From: Paenibacillus_AR sp051594765
GTDB lineage: Bacteria > Bacillota > Bacilli > Paenibacillales > NBRC-103111
DNA length: 64,000 nucleotides
Direction: 5' to 3'
Assembly: GCF_051594765.1 (NCBI RefSeq)
Contig: NZ_JBPPGJ010000012.1
Span: forward strand, 62,001 to 126,000
A program made the position numbers and the translations under genes. The notes beneath the pieces are model-generated. The model made no database searches. It was not told the origin of the DNA and saw nothing but the letters and a program-made list of their open reading frames with translations. Each line of letters begins with the position of its first letter. Positions within the stretch are counted from its first letter, which is position 1. Positions 1 through 6,319 of this stretch are shown here, piece by piece.

Positions 1-237
1 CCAGAGCTTCTCCGCAATCTTCTGGGCGTCCACATGATAAGTGCCCGTCGACACGGATTGCTTCAGCTCGTCCAGCTTCTTGTTGCCTTGAAGGCTGCTC
101 AGCATCTCCTTCGCTTCCGTGGAGATCTGGACCTCATCCTTCCTGGACTTCTTCACATCGGAGGATGCGGCTTGGGCTTCCGCCGATTTTCTATAAGGAT
201 TAACCCTTCCGACACGCGACGAATCGTTAATTTTCAT
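1..237 (-). CDS. flgM: FlgM, anti-sigma-28 (sigma-D) factor, 3' end cut by window edge
   Basis: FlgM holds the flagellar sigma factor sigma-D inactive in the cytoplasm until the hook-basal body is complete and FlgM is exported. Seventy-nine residues are visible; the C-terminus lies beyond position 1. The N-terminus MKINDSSRVGRVNPY and the later run VQISTEAKEML fit Gram-positive FlgM. The ATG at 237 follows AGGTGATCGG. It is the last visible gene of the comF-yvyF-flgM cluster and has its own sigma-D-type promoter (295-322). Identity rests on sequence style and on gene order known from Bacillus. Confidence 0.88.
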   Translation of the reverse strand, partial: MKINDSSRVGRVNPYRKSAEAQAASSDVKKSRKDEVQISTEAKEMLSSLQGNKKLDELKQSVSTGTYHVDAQKIAEKLW

Positions 238-265
238 AATCCGATCACCTCATAGCTTCCGTTCA

Positions 266-302
266 AATAAAAAGCCGATAATAGTATACACCTATTATCG
301 GC
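266..302 (-). terminator. Intrinsic terminator between yvyF and flgM
   Basis: A perfect 11-bp stem (GCCGATAATAG / CTATTATCGGC on the minus strand) with a 7-nt loop is followed by TTTTTATT. It should stop transcripts coming from comF/yvyF before flgM. Its 5' arm is also the -10 element of the flgM sigma-D promoter. Confidence 0.8.
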
Positions 303-322
303 AGAATCCCTTCAATTGTTTA
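295..322 (-). promoter_or_regulatory. Sigma-D (sigma-28) promoter of flgM
   Basis: On the minus strand TAAA (319-322) is followed after 16 nt by GCCGATAA (295-302), matching the sigma-D consensus TAAA-N14-16-GCCGATAT. The start site would fall at about 288, in the loop of the overlapping hairpin, so sigma-D transcripts would escape the terminator while read-through would not. Confidence 0.75.
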
Positions 323-328
323 GCCCGA

Positions 329-757
329 TTAGAACCGATCTTTTTGGAGACGGTCCTTGATGTTGTAGCTGACGTGATTTTCCTGCTGCTTCTGCTGCTG
401 TCTCCGCTTCTCATCCTCCGTCAGATTCTGATAATCCTTGGAGAGCTTCTTGCGGCAGTTCTCGCAGATGTGGCCTTCGCGGATCGGTTCCCCGCAGGAC
501 TCGCACGGGTAGTTCAGGTTCGGCATATTCATGATGGAAATCCGGCCCTCCCGGATAAAGCGCACGATCTGCTTGACCGGCACCTCCGTGTCCTCGCTCA
601 CCTGCTGGATGGTGCTTCCCCGGTTTTCGCGCAGATACTTGGCCACATTCTCGTACATCTTGTCGATTTCCTTCACACATGCGGGGCAAACATCATGGAT
701 GTTATTCTTCGCATATAATTTGCCGCAACGGCTGCAGTTGCCCACATTCAGAGTCAT
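329..757 (-). CDS. yvyF: Flagellar operon protein, YvyF family
   Basis: A 142-residue cytoplasmic protein with an N-terminal zinc-ribbon pair (CSRC, then CPAC), a middle helix-turn-helix-like stretch (QQVSEDTEVPVKQIVRFIREG), a second CxxC pair (CESC, then CENC) and a basic Gln-rich tail. This matches the YvyF/TIGR03826 flagellar-operon family found between comFC and flgM in Bacilli; its molecular role is not established. The ATG at 757 is preferred because AAAGGTGGG lies 8 nt upstream; a GTG 12 nt earlier is possible. After the prophage insertion this gene is separated from any promoter upstream of comFA. Confidence 0.82.
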   Translation of the reverse strand: MTLNVGNCSRCGKLYAKNNIHDVCPACVKEIDKMYENVAKYLRENRGSTIQQVSEDTEVPVKQIVRFIREGRISIMNMPNLNYPCESCGEPIREGHICENCRKKLSKDYQNLTEDEKRRQQQKQQENHVSYNIKDRLQKDRF

Positions 758-875
758 TACGGGACCCACCTTTCTGCAAAAGCATTCTATAGGCCTAGTT
801 TACCTTATGTCCGCATCCCTTGTATAGGCCTCTTCCTCACACTTTAGCCATAGTTATGCCAATTTTCGACATTCG

Positions 876-1640
876 TCACCGTGCCCAGCACAATCCGTAG
901 ACCTTGGCCTCCGGCATCACTTCATGGACAGCAGATGCGCAGTGGTTCAAGGTGCTTCCTGTCGTGTATACGTCATCTACGATGGCAATGGACAGGGGCC
1001 TGCCCCCAAAATGCTTCCGGAGCTTGGCCCCCCGCTCCGCCGACATGGCAAATGCCCCCTGGAGACTGGCTAACCGCTCCTGCCGGCTCTGAAAACTCAT
1101 TTTCTCCGTGATTCTCGTCCGCATCAGCAGCGGCACGACGGGGAGCCTTACCAGCCCGGCCAAGACACGAGCCGTTTCTTCCGCCTGGTTGAAGCCCCGC
1201 TCCTTCAAGCGGTCCTTGCTGAGCGGCACATAGGTCAAGAGATCGAAGCGGACTCCCGCAGGAAATGCCCGGTACGCATGGACGAGCATCCTCCCCAACA
1301 GCCTGCTAAGACGCTCGTCCCCCCGATATTTGTACAGCGCCAGCAGATTCTTCATCCGATCATCGTACTCCACCGCACTCCGGTTCATTAGAAGCGGGGG
1401 CCGCTGCCTGCGCACACAATCGGGGCAATCTTCATACCGCCCGCACACCGGACAACGGATCGACCGAATCCAAGGAATCGTATTGAAGCACTCCCTGCAC
1501 AATCCCAGCGGATTGACGCCATCGAATCGAGGCTGCGCTTTACAGGACACACACAGCGGATGAGAAGGGCTTAGGAATGCCCGGACTCCCTTCCCCATCA
1601 GCAGACCTAGATTCTCCAGAAAAAGAATGGGTGATTCCAT
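876..1640 (-). CDS. comFC: ComFC, late competence phosphoribosyltransferase-like protein
   Basis: ComFC works with the ComFA ATPase in taking up single-stranded DNA during transformation. The 254-residue product has Cys pairs near the N-terminus (CVSC, CREC, CPVC, CPDC) suggesting zinc binding, and a C-terminal type I PRTase fold with the PRPP loop IAIVDDVYTTGSTL. The ATG at 1640 follows GGGAGAGG; the open frame extends further upstream without a convincing start. It overlaps the comFA 3' fragment by 34 nt, so it was probably translated coupled to comFA. With the prophage present it is cut off from the promoter of comFA. Confidence 0.88.
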   Translation of the reverse strand: MESPILFLENLGLLMGKGVRAFLSPSHPLCVSCKAQPRFDGVNPLGLCRECFNTIPWIRSIRCPVCGRYEDCPDCVRRQRPPLLMNRSAVEYDDRMKNLLALYKYRGDERLSRLLGRMLVHAYRAFPAGVRFDLLTYVPLSKDRLKERGFNQAEETARVLAGLVRLPVVPLLMRTRITEKMSFQSRQERLASLQGAFAMSAERGAKLRKHFGGRPLSIAIVDDVYTTGSTLNHCASAVHEVMPEAKVYGLCWAR

Positions 1641-2341
1641 GTTTTCCTCTCCCTTCGTTGCAGATAGCCCTGATCGGAGGCGATCCGGTTCATGGTCCGG
1701 ATCTGGCGGACGGCGGAGGCCTGGGCCCTTGTCCATTCCTGTGATACGAAGTATACATGGCCGTTAGGATCATCCTTGCTGCGTCCCGCCCGGCCGGACA
1801 TCTGGACCAGTGAGGCTTCGTCGAACAGTCGGGAGTCGGCTCCCAGGATGAACACATCCGTCTTGGGTACCGTCACCCCGCGCTCCAGAATAGTGGTCGT
1901 TACTAATAGATCCACGGTCTTCTCTCGGAAGGACGACACCTTATCCCCGCGTTCCTCATCCTTGGAGGAGGTTCCCTTCACCAGCTTATCCGGATAAAGG
2001 CGGCTGAGCAGCCGAACCAGCGGCTCCACCAAGGCAATCTTAGGGACGAATACGAATAGCTGCGCTCCCCGGTCCAGCGATAGCTGGAGGCTCTTGCGGA
2101 GCTTATGCGGAACGCGGCCTCTCCTCACCCATTGCTCGATGGGAGGTGAGGGGATTCTCATCGGGACCGGTAACGGATGGCCATGGTAGCGGACCGGTAC
2201 TCTCACATACGGTAGATGTCCCTGCCGCAATTCCTTTTGCAGGGCGGCAGGCGGAGTTGCGGATAGCAGCACCACCCGTCCCTCCATCCGGCACACCCGT
2301 TGGGCCGCATACTCCAGCATGGGGTTGTTGTGGTACGGGAA
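1607..2341 (-). pseudogene. comFA: comFA 3' fragment (C-terminal helicase half), split by prophage
   Basis: This encodes the C-terminal half of the ComFA DNA-uptake ATPase/helicase: motif LLSATPP, then the second RecA-like domain with LFVFVPKIALVEPL, TTTILERGVTVP and MSGRAGRS. The fragment begins at the prophage junction (TT at 2340-2341). Joined to the 5' fragment at 45757, the reading frame continues ...DEIDA-F-P-Y-H-N-N-P-M..., restoring the conserved DEVDAFP-type segment after the DEAD box. An internal ATG at 2320 could allow a truncated product, but it would lack Walker A and B. It is a disrupted gene with no other damage seen. Confidence 0.92.
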
Positions 2342-2362
2342 TCCTTATAGGATATACTACAC
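2321..2362. other. Left prophage junction (hybrid att site)
   Basis: Positions 2321-2339 are comFA sequence, 2340-2341 the AA (TT on the coding strand) shared with the right junction, and 2342-2362 the phage arm. Reading the comFA strand, the phage arm begins GTGT and contains TATC, mirroring the phage arm of the right junction. The assignment rests on in-frame comFA reconstruction and on attP symmetry. Confidence 0.85.
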
Positions 2363-2365
2363 ACG

Positions 2366-2399
2366 AAAAGCCCCAAGGCGACAGCCCTGGAGCTTTTTT
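2366..2399. terminator. Bidirectional terminator just inside the left prophage end
   Basis: AAAAGCCCCAAGG pairs with CCCTGGAGCTTTT (11 of 13 positions) around a 6-nt loop, with T-runs on both strands. On the minus strand it ends the transcript of the 2413-2637 gene and shields the comFA 3' fragment and comFC from phage transcription. Confidence 0.7.
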
Positions 2400-2412
2400 C
2401 TTTCTATATATA

Positions 2413-2637
2413 CTACCACCCGAAGTCCGCCTTCCCCACCTGCTTGCCGGTCAGCTCCCGGGCCGCAGATATAAGAGATACCTTTGTGCTGGGCCGTAAA
2501 ATCGCCTCCGGATCGCTGCATGCCTTCCGGATGACATCGCGGCTCAGTTTTGTTTTGTCACGGACCAGTTCCTGCCCCCCATAACCCAAATGCTTATCGA
2601 TGAATTCCCCGTAAGGACTCCGCTTCTTACCTAGCAT
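2413..2637 (-). CDS. Small helix-turn-helix regulator, left-end module
   Basis: A 74-residue protein beginning MLGKKRSPYGEFIDKH. The central segment GQELVRDKTKLSRDVIRKACSD resembles an XRE-type helix-turn-helix. The ATG at 2637 follows AGAGAGGTGAGAGGG; the open frame runs 34 codons further upstream without a good start. It lies divergent to the plus-strand FtsK/relaxation module, with a 13-bp palindrome (2654-2666) between them, so it probably regulates that module and itself. The DNA-binding call is from pattern only. Confidence 0.6.
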   Translation of the reverse strand: MLGKKRSPYGEFIDKHLGYGGQELVRDKTKLSRDVIRKACSDPEAILRPSTKVSLISAARELTGKQVGKADFGW

Positions 2638-2653
2638 CCCTCTCACCTCTCTA

Positions 2654-2666
2654 TCCACAGTGTGGA
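2654..2666. promoter_or_regulatory. Palindrome TCCACAGTGTGGA between divergent genes, possible operator or DnaA-box pair
   Basis: A perfect 13-bp inverted repeat sits between the regulator (2413-2637) and the plus-strand module. With its flanks each arm also resembles a DnaA box (CTATCCACA and, on the other strand, TTGTCCACA; consensus TTATCCACA). It could be an operator for the adjacent regulator or part of a replication site. Confidence 0.4.
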
Positions 2667-2771
2667 CAACTCTATGAAAAAAGATACGAGCCACAATGCG
2701 AATAGTCGTAAAGTTGGACGCGCCGTGCTGCATAAGCATCTACCAACCCAACAAACAGGAGGTGCAACGCC

Positions 2772-2990
2772 GTGGCGAAGAAGCGCAAGTATCTTGGGGC
2801 TCCGCTCCGGGAGGTGTTAGACGCGGACCTGATCGAGGCTCTGGAGAAGCTGTCCGACGGCAGCAAGGCGGAGATCGTCCGCACCGGTGCGAGGATCGTG
2901 TTAGGCATCACGTCGCACAAGGTCACCGAGGTCCACAGCCGCCCCGTTCCCCGCCCCACCATCTTCATTCAGAAGTCCATCCGGAATTAA
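2772..2990 (+). CDS. Small protein of unknown function, first gene of the left-end module
   Basis: Seventy-two residues, GTG start preceded by AGGAGG 7 nt upstream. The protein is basic at the start (MAKKRKYLG) with a helical middle (DLIEALEKLSDGSKAEIVRTG) that could be a small DNA-binding fold, but no family is recognised. It opens a tightly packed plus-strand series of nine genes ending with an FtsK-type ATPase and a relaxation protein. Confidence 0.6.
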   Translation: MAKKRKYLGAPLREVLDADLIEALEKLSDGSKAEIVRTGARIVLGITSHKVTEVHSRPVPRPTIFIQKSIRN

Positions 2991-3004
2991 GGAGGCGCAT
3001 GTCT

Positions 3005-3211
3005 ATGATCACCGTACCCCGCGAGCTGCTGGCCGTAGCCGGCATGGCCGTCATCGGGCACCTGGGAGAGTCCATCATCACAGAGATGGGCAAGAAGACG
3101 CTGGCGACGTATTGGTCCATCACCCTCTATATCGCATCTGGCATTATGACCCTGAAGTACTTCTACGAGGGCACCCGGGAAATTGCCGCCGTGTTCCATG
3201 TATTCTTCTGA
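3005..3211 (+). CDS. Small membrane protein, left-end module
   Basis: Sixty-eight residues with two hydrophobic stretches (LLAVAGMAVIGHLG, and TLYIASGIMTLKYF), suggesting a small inner-membrane protein. The ATG at 3005 has GGAGG 9 nt upstream; an ATG at 2999 lies only 3 nt from it and is less likely. No family recognised. It is one of several tiny membrane proteins ahead of the FtsK-type gene, an arrangement reminiscent of conjugation or DNA-transfer modules. Confidence 0.6.
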   Translation: MITVPRELLAVAGMAVIGHLGESIITEMGKKTLATYWSITLYIASGIMTLKYFYEGTREIAAVFHVFF

Positions 3212-3227
3212 CGAGGAGGCATTCGTC

Positions 3228-3320
3228 ATGCTGAAGAACCTGTTAGCCTGGACGGTGGCCGTGGCCGGCATCGCTGCGGAGATCGCCGTCGCCACCTTGG
3301 AAGAGTGGTGGCCGGGATGA
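3228..3320 (+). CDS. 30-residue hydrophobic peptide, left-end module
   Basis: A short peptide (MLKNLLAWTVAVAGIAAEIA..., ending EEWWPG) with one likely membrane helix. Its start has GAGGAGG 8 nt upstream, and its stop overlaps the ATG of the next gene (ATGA), which supports translation. Function unknown. Confidence 0.5.
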   Translation: MLKNLLAWTVAVAGIAAEIAVATLEEWWPG

Positions 3321-3586
3321 GTTGGATCATCAAGATGCTGATCGCCCATAAGCGCCTGCGCGGGCTATCCGAGGCGCAACTGCTGGACCTGATCCGGATC
3401 GCCGATGACAAGGAGAGTCTGGACCTGCTGAAGCAGCACCTGGAGGCTGGGAGCTTCAAATTCCCGCACCTAGACCAGTCCGGCCTGATCCGGCAGTGCA
3501 TCGAGAAGGCCCAGGAGCTCCACTGGCTGGAACATGCCGGCGAGATCAAGCGGATCTTCCTGGAGCAGGCAGGTGACCTTCTGTGA
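3317..3586 (+). CDS. Unknown helical protein, left-end module
   Basis: Eighty-nine residues starting MSWIIKMLIAHKRLRG. It is predicted mostly helical and charged, with repeated Leu spacing (LSEAQLLDLIRIADDKESLDLL) that could support dimerisation. The ATG at 3317 overlaps the previous stop by 4 nt, and the gene overlaps the next start (GTGA). No family recognised. Confidence 0.6.
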   Translation: MSWIIKMLIAHKRLRGLSEAQLLDLIRIADDKESLDLLKQHLEAGSFKFPHLDQSGLIRQCIEKAQELHWLEHAGEIKRIFLEQAGDLL

Positions 3587-3714
3587 AGCTCTGGCTAATC
3601 AAGCGCCTTCTGCAGAAGTTGGCCGAGAAGGGTATCCGGTTGGATCCGGCGGACATCATGACCCAGACAACCGCCGATGACCTTATTCACCTACTGAAGG
3701 AGCTGATCCTATGA
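3583..3714 (+). CDS. 43-residue protein of unknown function, left-end module
   Basis: Begins MKLWLIKRLLQKLAEKG with a GTG that overlaps the previous TGA, and ends with a TGA that overlaps the next ATG. It looks like a small amphipathic helical protein. The overlaps at both ends argue that it is a translated member of the operon. Confidence 0.5.
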   Translation: MKLWLIKRLLQKLAEKGIRLDPADIMTQTTADDLIHLLKELIL

Positions 3715-3917
3715 ACGCGAAGACTGTGCTGGCCGTCTCTGCCGTGGTCGTGTACATCGCCTGTCCCGCGTACCGGTACTGGATGCTGGGTAGCTGGATC
3801 GGGTATAAGATCCTGAATGATCGACCCGGACGGTTCCGGGTGGTACCGAAGGGCTCCCGGCAGTTCCGGCGGATGGTCGGCGGGCGGATCCCGGGCCGGA
3901 TTCCGGCGGAGGATTAG
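3711..3917 (+). CDS. Small membrane-anchored basic protein, left-end module
   Basis: Sixty-eight residues: an N-terminal membrane helix (VLAVSAVVVYIACPAY) followed by a strongly basic tail rich in Arg and Gly. The topology suggests a membrane anchor with a cytoplasmic basic domain, possibly contacting DNA or the FtsK-type ATPase. No family recognised. It is followed by about 87 nt without a gene. Confidence 0.55.
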   Translation: MNAKTVLAVSAVVVYIACPAYRYWMLGSWIGYKILNDRPGRFRVVPKGSRQFRRMVGGRIPGRIPAED

Positions 3918-4004
3918 AATCCGGGCTCGTTCTCCCCGCGGGAGTAGGGCGGGACGAGGCAAGCCGGCGCCACAAGGCAACGACAGAAAAAAGAGGTGGT
4001 AAGC

Positions 4005-4145
4005 GTGAAGTACGATTGGAATAAGGACTGGTACGAAGGCCACATGCCGGCGGACCGTCGAACACTCTGGAGGAAGTACCCTCTCGAGGCGGCGCTGTGC
4101 TTCCTTCTGGCGGCGGCGCTGCTTCTGCTCTGGGGCATATCATGA
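4005..4145 (+). CDS. 46-residue tail-anchored membrane protein, left-end module
   Basis: A hydrophilic N-terminus (MKYDWNKDWYEGHMPADRR) is followed by a C-terminal membrane helix (AALCFLLAAALLLLWGIS). The GTG start at 4005 has AAGAGGTGG upstream. Its TGA overlaps the ATG of the FtsK-type gene, implying translational coupling. Possibly a membrane partner of that ATPase. Confidence 0.55.
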   Translation: MKYDWNKDWYEGHMPADRRTLWRKYPLEAALCFLLAAALLLLWGIS

Positions 4146-5455
4146 ACGGGTATCGGGAACGCATCGGGGAAGTGTTGGGGGCCTTGCTAAAGGCCGGGGA
4201 CCGAGAGAAGGGGCTGCGTTTCATCTATCTGGCGGAACGCTCCCACCCAACCGTCTATGAGTCGGCCTGGCGCATCCCGGCCGGATACTCAATCCTGAAC
4301 GTCCGCCGGGTGGTCCGGCAGCTGTCCGCCATCTGCGGCGGCCCGGTGGAGCTCACTGACAAGGGCGGTGTCGTAGAGGTCCGGGTGATCACCGAGGAGC
4401 TACCGGAGCTGATCCCTTTCACATCGGACCTCTGCCCGCCGGGAAAGCTGTTGCTCGGCTTCAACCGCCTTCGGGAGCCCGTCTACCACACCTGGAAGAA
4501 CCCGCACTTGCTGATCGCTGCGGAGACCGGCTGGGGCAAGACGGAGGCCATCCGGGCCATGGTCTACCAGCTATGCCGCAACCATCGACCGGAGGAACTG
4601 GAGATCCACATCATCGACATGAAGGGCGGCGTCTCGTTTTTGCCGTTCGGCAGCGTGCCGCACATCACCCGTATCGCCTATGACCTGTATTCGGCCTACT
4701 CTGTTTTGAAGGATGCTTACGACACTATGCGGGAACGGGCGGAGGAGGTCCGGCAGTTCGGCAGCCGGCGGGCCTTCCGCTGGTACCGTAAGCGGATCAT
4801 CATCATCGACGAGGCGGCACAGTTAGCCCCGGCCCTGATCCGGGATAAGGACCTCCGGAAGGTGGCCCTGCAGATCGACAACTACATGGCCGCCCTGGCC
4901 TGCGTCGGCCGGGAGATCGGCTTCAATCTGATCTACTGCACCCAGTACCCCCACTCCGACGTGATCAACAGCCAGGTGAAGATCAATTGCGGTGGCCGGC
5001 TCTGCTTCCACGTCCCACAGCAGGTGAACAGCTTCGTGGTACTGGACCAAGGCGGGGCTGAAGAGCTCACGGTGAAGGGTCGGGCCATCTACAAGACGGA
5101 CCGGGTCCAGACGATACAGGTGCCGTACCTGCTACCGGATTCGGACCAGGATGACAACGACAGCGCATGGGAGAAGCTGCTGGAGGAGCTGATACCGCAT
5201 GAAATCGGACACACGGCAGGCGATATACACGATGTTCCGCACGCTGCCGGTGCTGGCGAACCGGCATCTGCTCCCTTTGTTCCGGGACCACGGCAGCCCG
5301 GCCAAACGCTGCTCGGAAGCATTGCAGGAGCTCCAGCACGAAAAACTTATCGAAAGCCAGCGCCTTGGGGACATGTCTCGGGTATGGCGGCCGACTCTCC
5401 GGGGGAAGGCGGAGATGGGGATACAGCGGAAGTCGATCTCGCTCAATTCGAGTAA
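4142..5455 (+). CDS. FtsK/SpoIIIE-type DNA translocase
   Basis: A 437-residue P-loop ATPase of the FtsK/HerA group that pumps double-stranded DNA. Walker A is at about residues 128-135 (ETGWGKTE), followed by the family-typical HIIDMKGGVSFLPFG and Walker B RIIIIDEAAQLAP near residue 220. It lacks the multi-helix membrane domain and gamma domain of chromosomal SpoIIIE, so it resembles plasmid, ICE and phage versions; the preceding tail-anchored gene may supply membrane attachment. The ATG at 4142 overlaps the previous stop. The last 85 codons overlap the next gene in another frame and look low-complexity (Gly, Ala, Pro), so the ancestral stop may have been earlier. Confidence 0.82.
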   Translation: MNGYRERIGEVLGALLKAGDREKGLRFIYLAERSHPTVYESAWRIPAGYSILNVRRVVRQLSAICGGPVELTDKGGVVEVRVITEELPELIPFTSDLCPPGKLLLGFNRLREPVYHTWKNPHLLIAAETGWGKTEAIRAMVYQLCRNHRPEELEIHIIDMKGGVSFLPFGSVPHITRIAYDLYSAYSVLKDAYDTMRERAEEVRQFGSRRAFRWYRKRIIIIDEAAQLAPALIRDKDLRKVALQIDNYMAALACVGREIGFNLIYCTQYPHSDVINSQVKINCGGRLCFHVPQQVNSFVVLDQGGAEELTVKGRAIYKTDRVQTIQVPYLLPDSDQDDNDSAWEKLLEELIPHEIGHTAGDIHDVPHAAGAGEPASAPFVPGPRQPGQTLLGSIAGAPARKTYRKPAPWGHVSGMAADSPGEGGDGDTAEVDLAQFE

Positions 5456-5867
5456 GCTGCAGCACTACCTGGCTATTGCCGAAGCTTACGTGATCCTACG
5501 TGAAACGGACAAACTGCGGTCCTTTCAGGTGGAGCCGCGGGAGCCATTCGAACGCCTCGGCAAGGCAATGCTGTACGCCCCGGACGCGCTCTTTGTCTAC
5601 GACAGGACGATCTACCTGATGGAGGTGCAGCTGAGCCGCCTGAGCCGGAAGCAGTGGGCGCAGAAGTGGCGGGTGGCGAACCTGTATTTTAACGAGGGGC
5701 ATTACCGTGCGGCCGGCTGGCAGCGGTGGCGGAAACAGGGCGGGGAATTCATCAAGCCACATTTCGTCGTGGTTTGTCCACAGGACGTCGGGCTGGTTGG
5801 GGAAGGATTCGATGTACAGGGGCGTGTGCTGCGGGTTGTCCACAGCGTGGAGGAAATCCGTGGATAA
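5199..5867 (+). CDS. Replication-relaxation family protein
   Basis: A 222-residue protein with an N-terminal winged-helix-like region (TLPVLANRHLLPLFRDHGSP... LQHEKLIESQRLGD) followed by a mixed domain containing ALFVYDRTIYLMEVQLSR, as in the replication-relaxation family. Members occur on plasmids and in phages, often beside FtsK-type ATPases; their biochemical role is poorly defined. The ATG at 5199 has GGAGGAG about 11 nt upstream and lies inside the FtsK-type gene, giving a 257-nt out-of-frame overlap. Two TTGTCCACA sequences (5774, 5836) lie in its 3' part. A terminator follows at once. Confidence 0.7.
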   Translation: MKSDTRQAIYTMFRTLPVLANRHLLPLFRDHGSPAKRCSEALQELQHEKLIESQRLGDMSRVWRPTLRGKAEMGIQRKSISLNSSKLQHYLAIAEAYVILRETDKLRSFQVEPREPFERLGKAMLYAPDALFVYDRTIYLMEVQLSRLSRKQWAQKWRVANLYFNEGHYRAAGWQRWRKQGGEFIKPHFVVVCPQDVGLVGEGFDVQGRVLRVVHSVEEIRG

Positions 5868-5872
5868 AACGA

Positions 5873-5908
5873 AAAGAGCCTTCTGAGGTGCTTCCTCGAA
5901 GGCTCTTT
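5873..5908. terminator. Terminator of the left-end plus-strand module
   Basis: A perfect 11-bp stem AAAGAGCCTTC / GAAGGCTCTTT with a 14-nt loop, A/T-flanked on both sides, follows the relaxation gene by 5 nt. It could also stop minus-strand transcripts from 5984-6238. Confidence 0.85.
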
Positions 5909-5983
5909 GGGTGTCCGGTGCTTCCGGCACAAGATCATATTACTATCTGTTGGGAATTGCGTCTGTGTCGGACACGTGAATGT

Positions 5984-6238
5984 TTATTTGTACTTGGACC
6001 ACCAGTTATCCCATTTTGGCTCAAATCCCCGTATGATGCCGATCTTGGAGAGCGGCGTACCCGGGGCCCAGTCGATGTATCCTTTCTTCGCCAGCGCGAT
6101 GAGCAGCTTCTCCACGCCAGCATCGTTCCGGCCGGTCTTGGCCCGAAGCAGAAACATAGTAGGCATCTTGTAATTCATCGTGTTGTAGTTCCGCAGGATA
6201 TTGAGCATTTTCCGCTCGATGTCGGTCAGCCGTTCCAT
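5984..6238 (-). CDS. Small winged-helix-like protein downstream of the amidase
   Basis: Eighty-four residues from MERLTDIERKMLNILRNYN. The helix-rich start followed by VEKLLIALAKKGYIDWAPGTPLSKIGIIRG resembles a winged helix such as the LexA N-terminal domain, so DNA binding is plausible. The ATG at 6238 follows GCGAGGTGAACGGT. It is separated from the upstream amidase by a terminator and is probably expressed on its own. Function not known. Confidence 0.5.
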   Translation of the reverse strand: MERLTDIERKMLNILRNYNTMNYKMPTMFLLRAKTGRNDAGVEKLLIALAKKGYIDWAPGTPLSKIGIIRGFEPKWDNWWSKYK

Positions 6239-6285
6239 ACCGTTCACCTCGCTCTTATTATATGCGAACAAAAGGCGAACAGACA

Positions 6286-6315
6286 AGAAAAGCCGGAGGC
6301 GCTATGCCCCCGGCT
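6286..6315 (-). terminator. Terminator after the amidase (end of late operon)
   Basis: On the minus strand AGCCGGGGGC pairs with GCCTCCGGCT (one mismatch) around a short loop, followed by TTTTCTTG. It lies 5 nt beyond the amidase stop. Confidence 0.75.
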
Positions 6316-6319
6316 TCGA

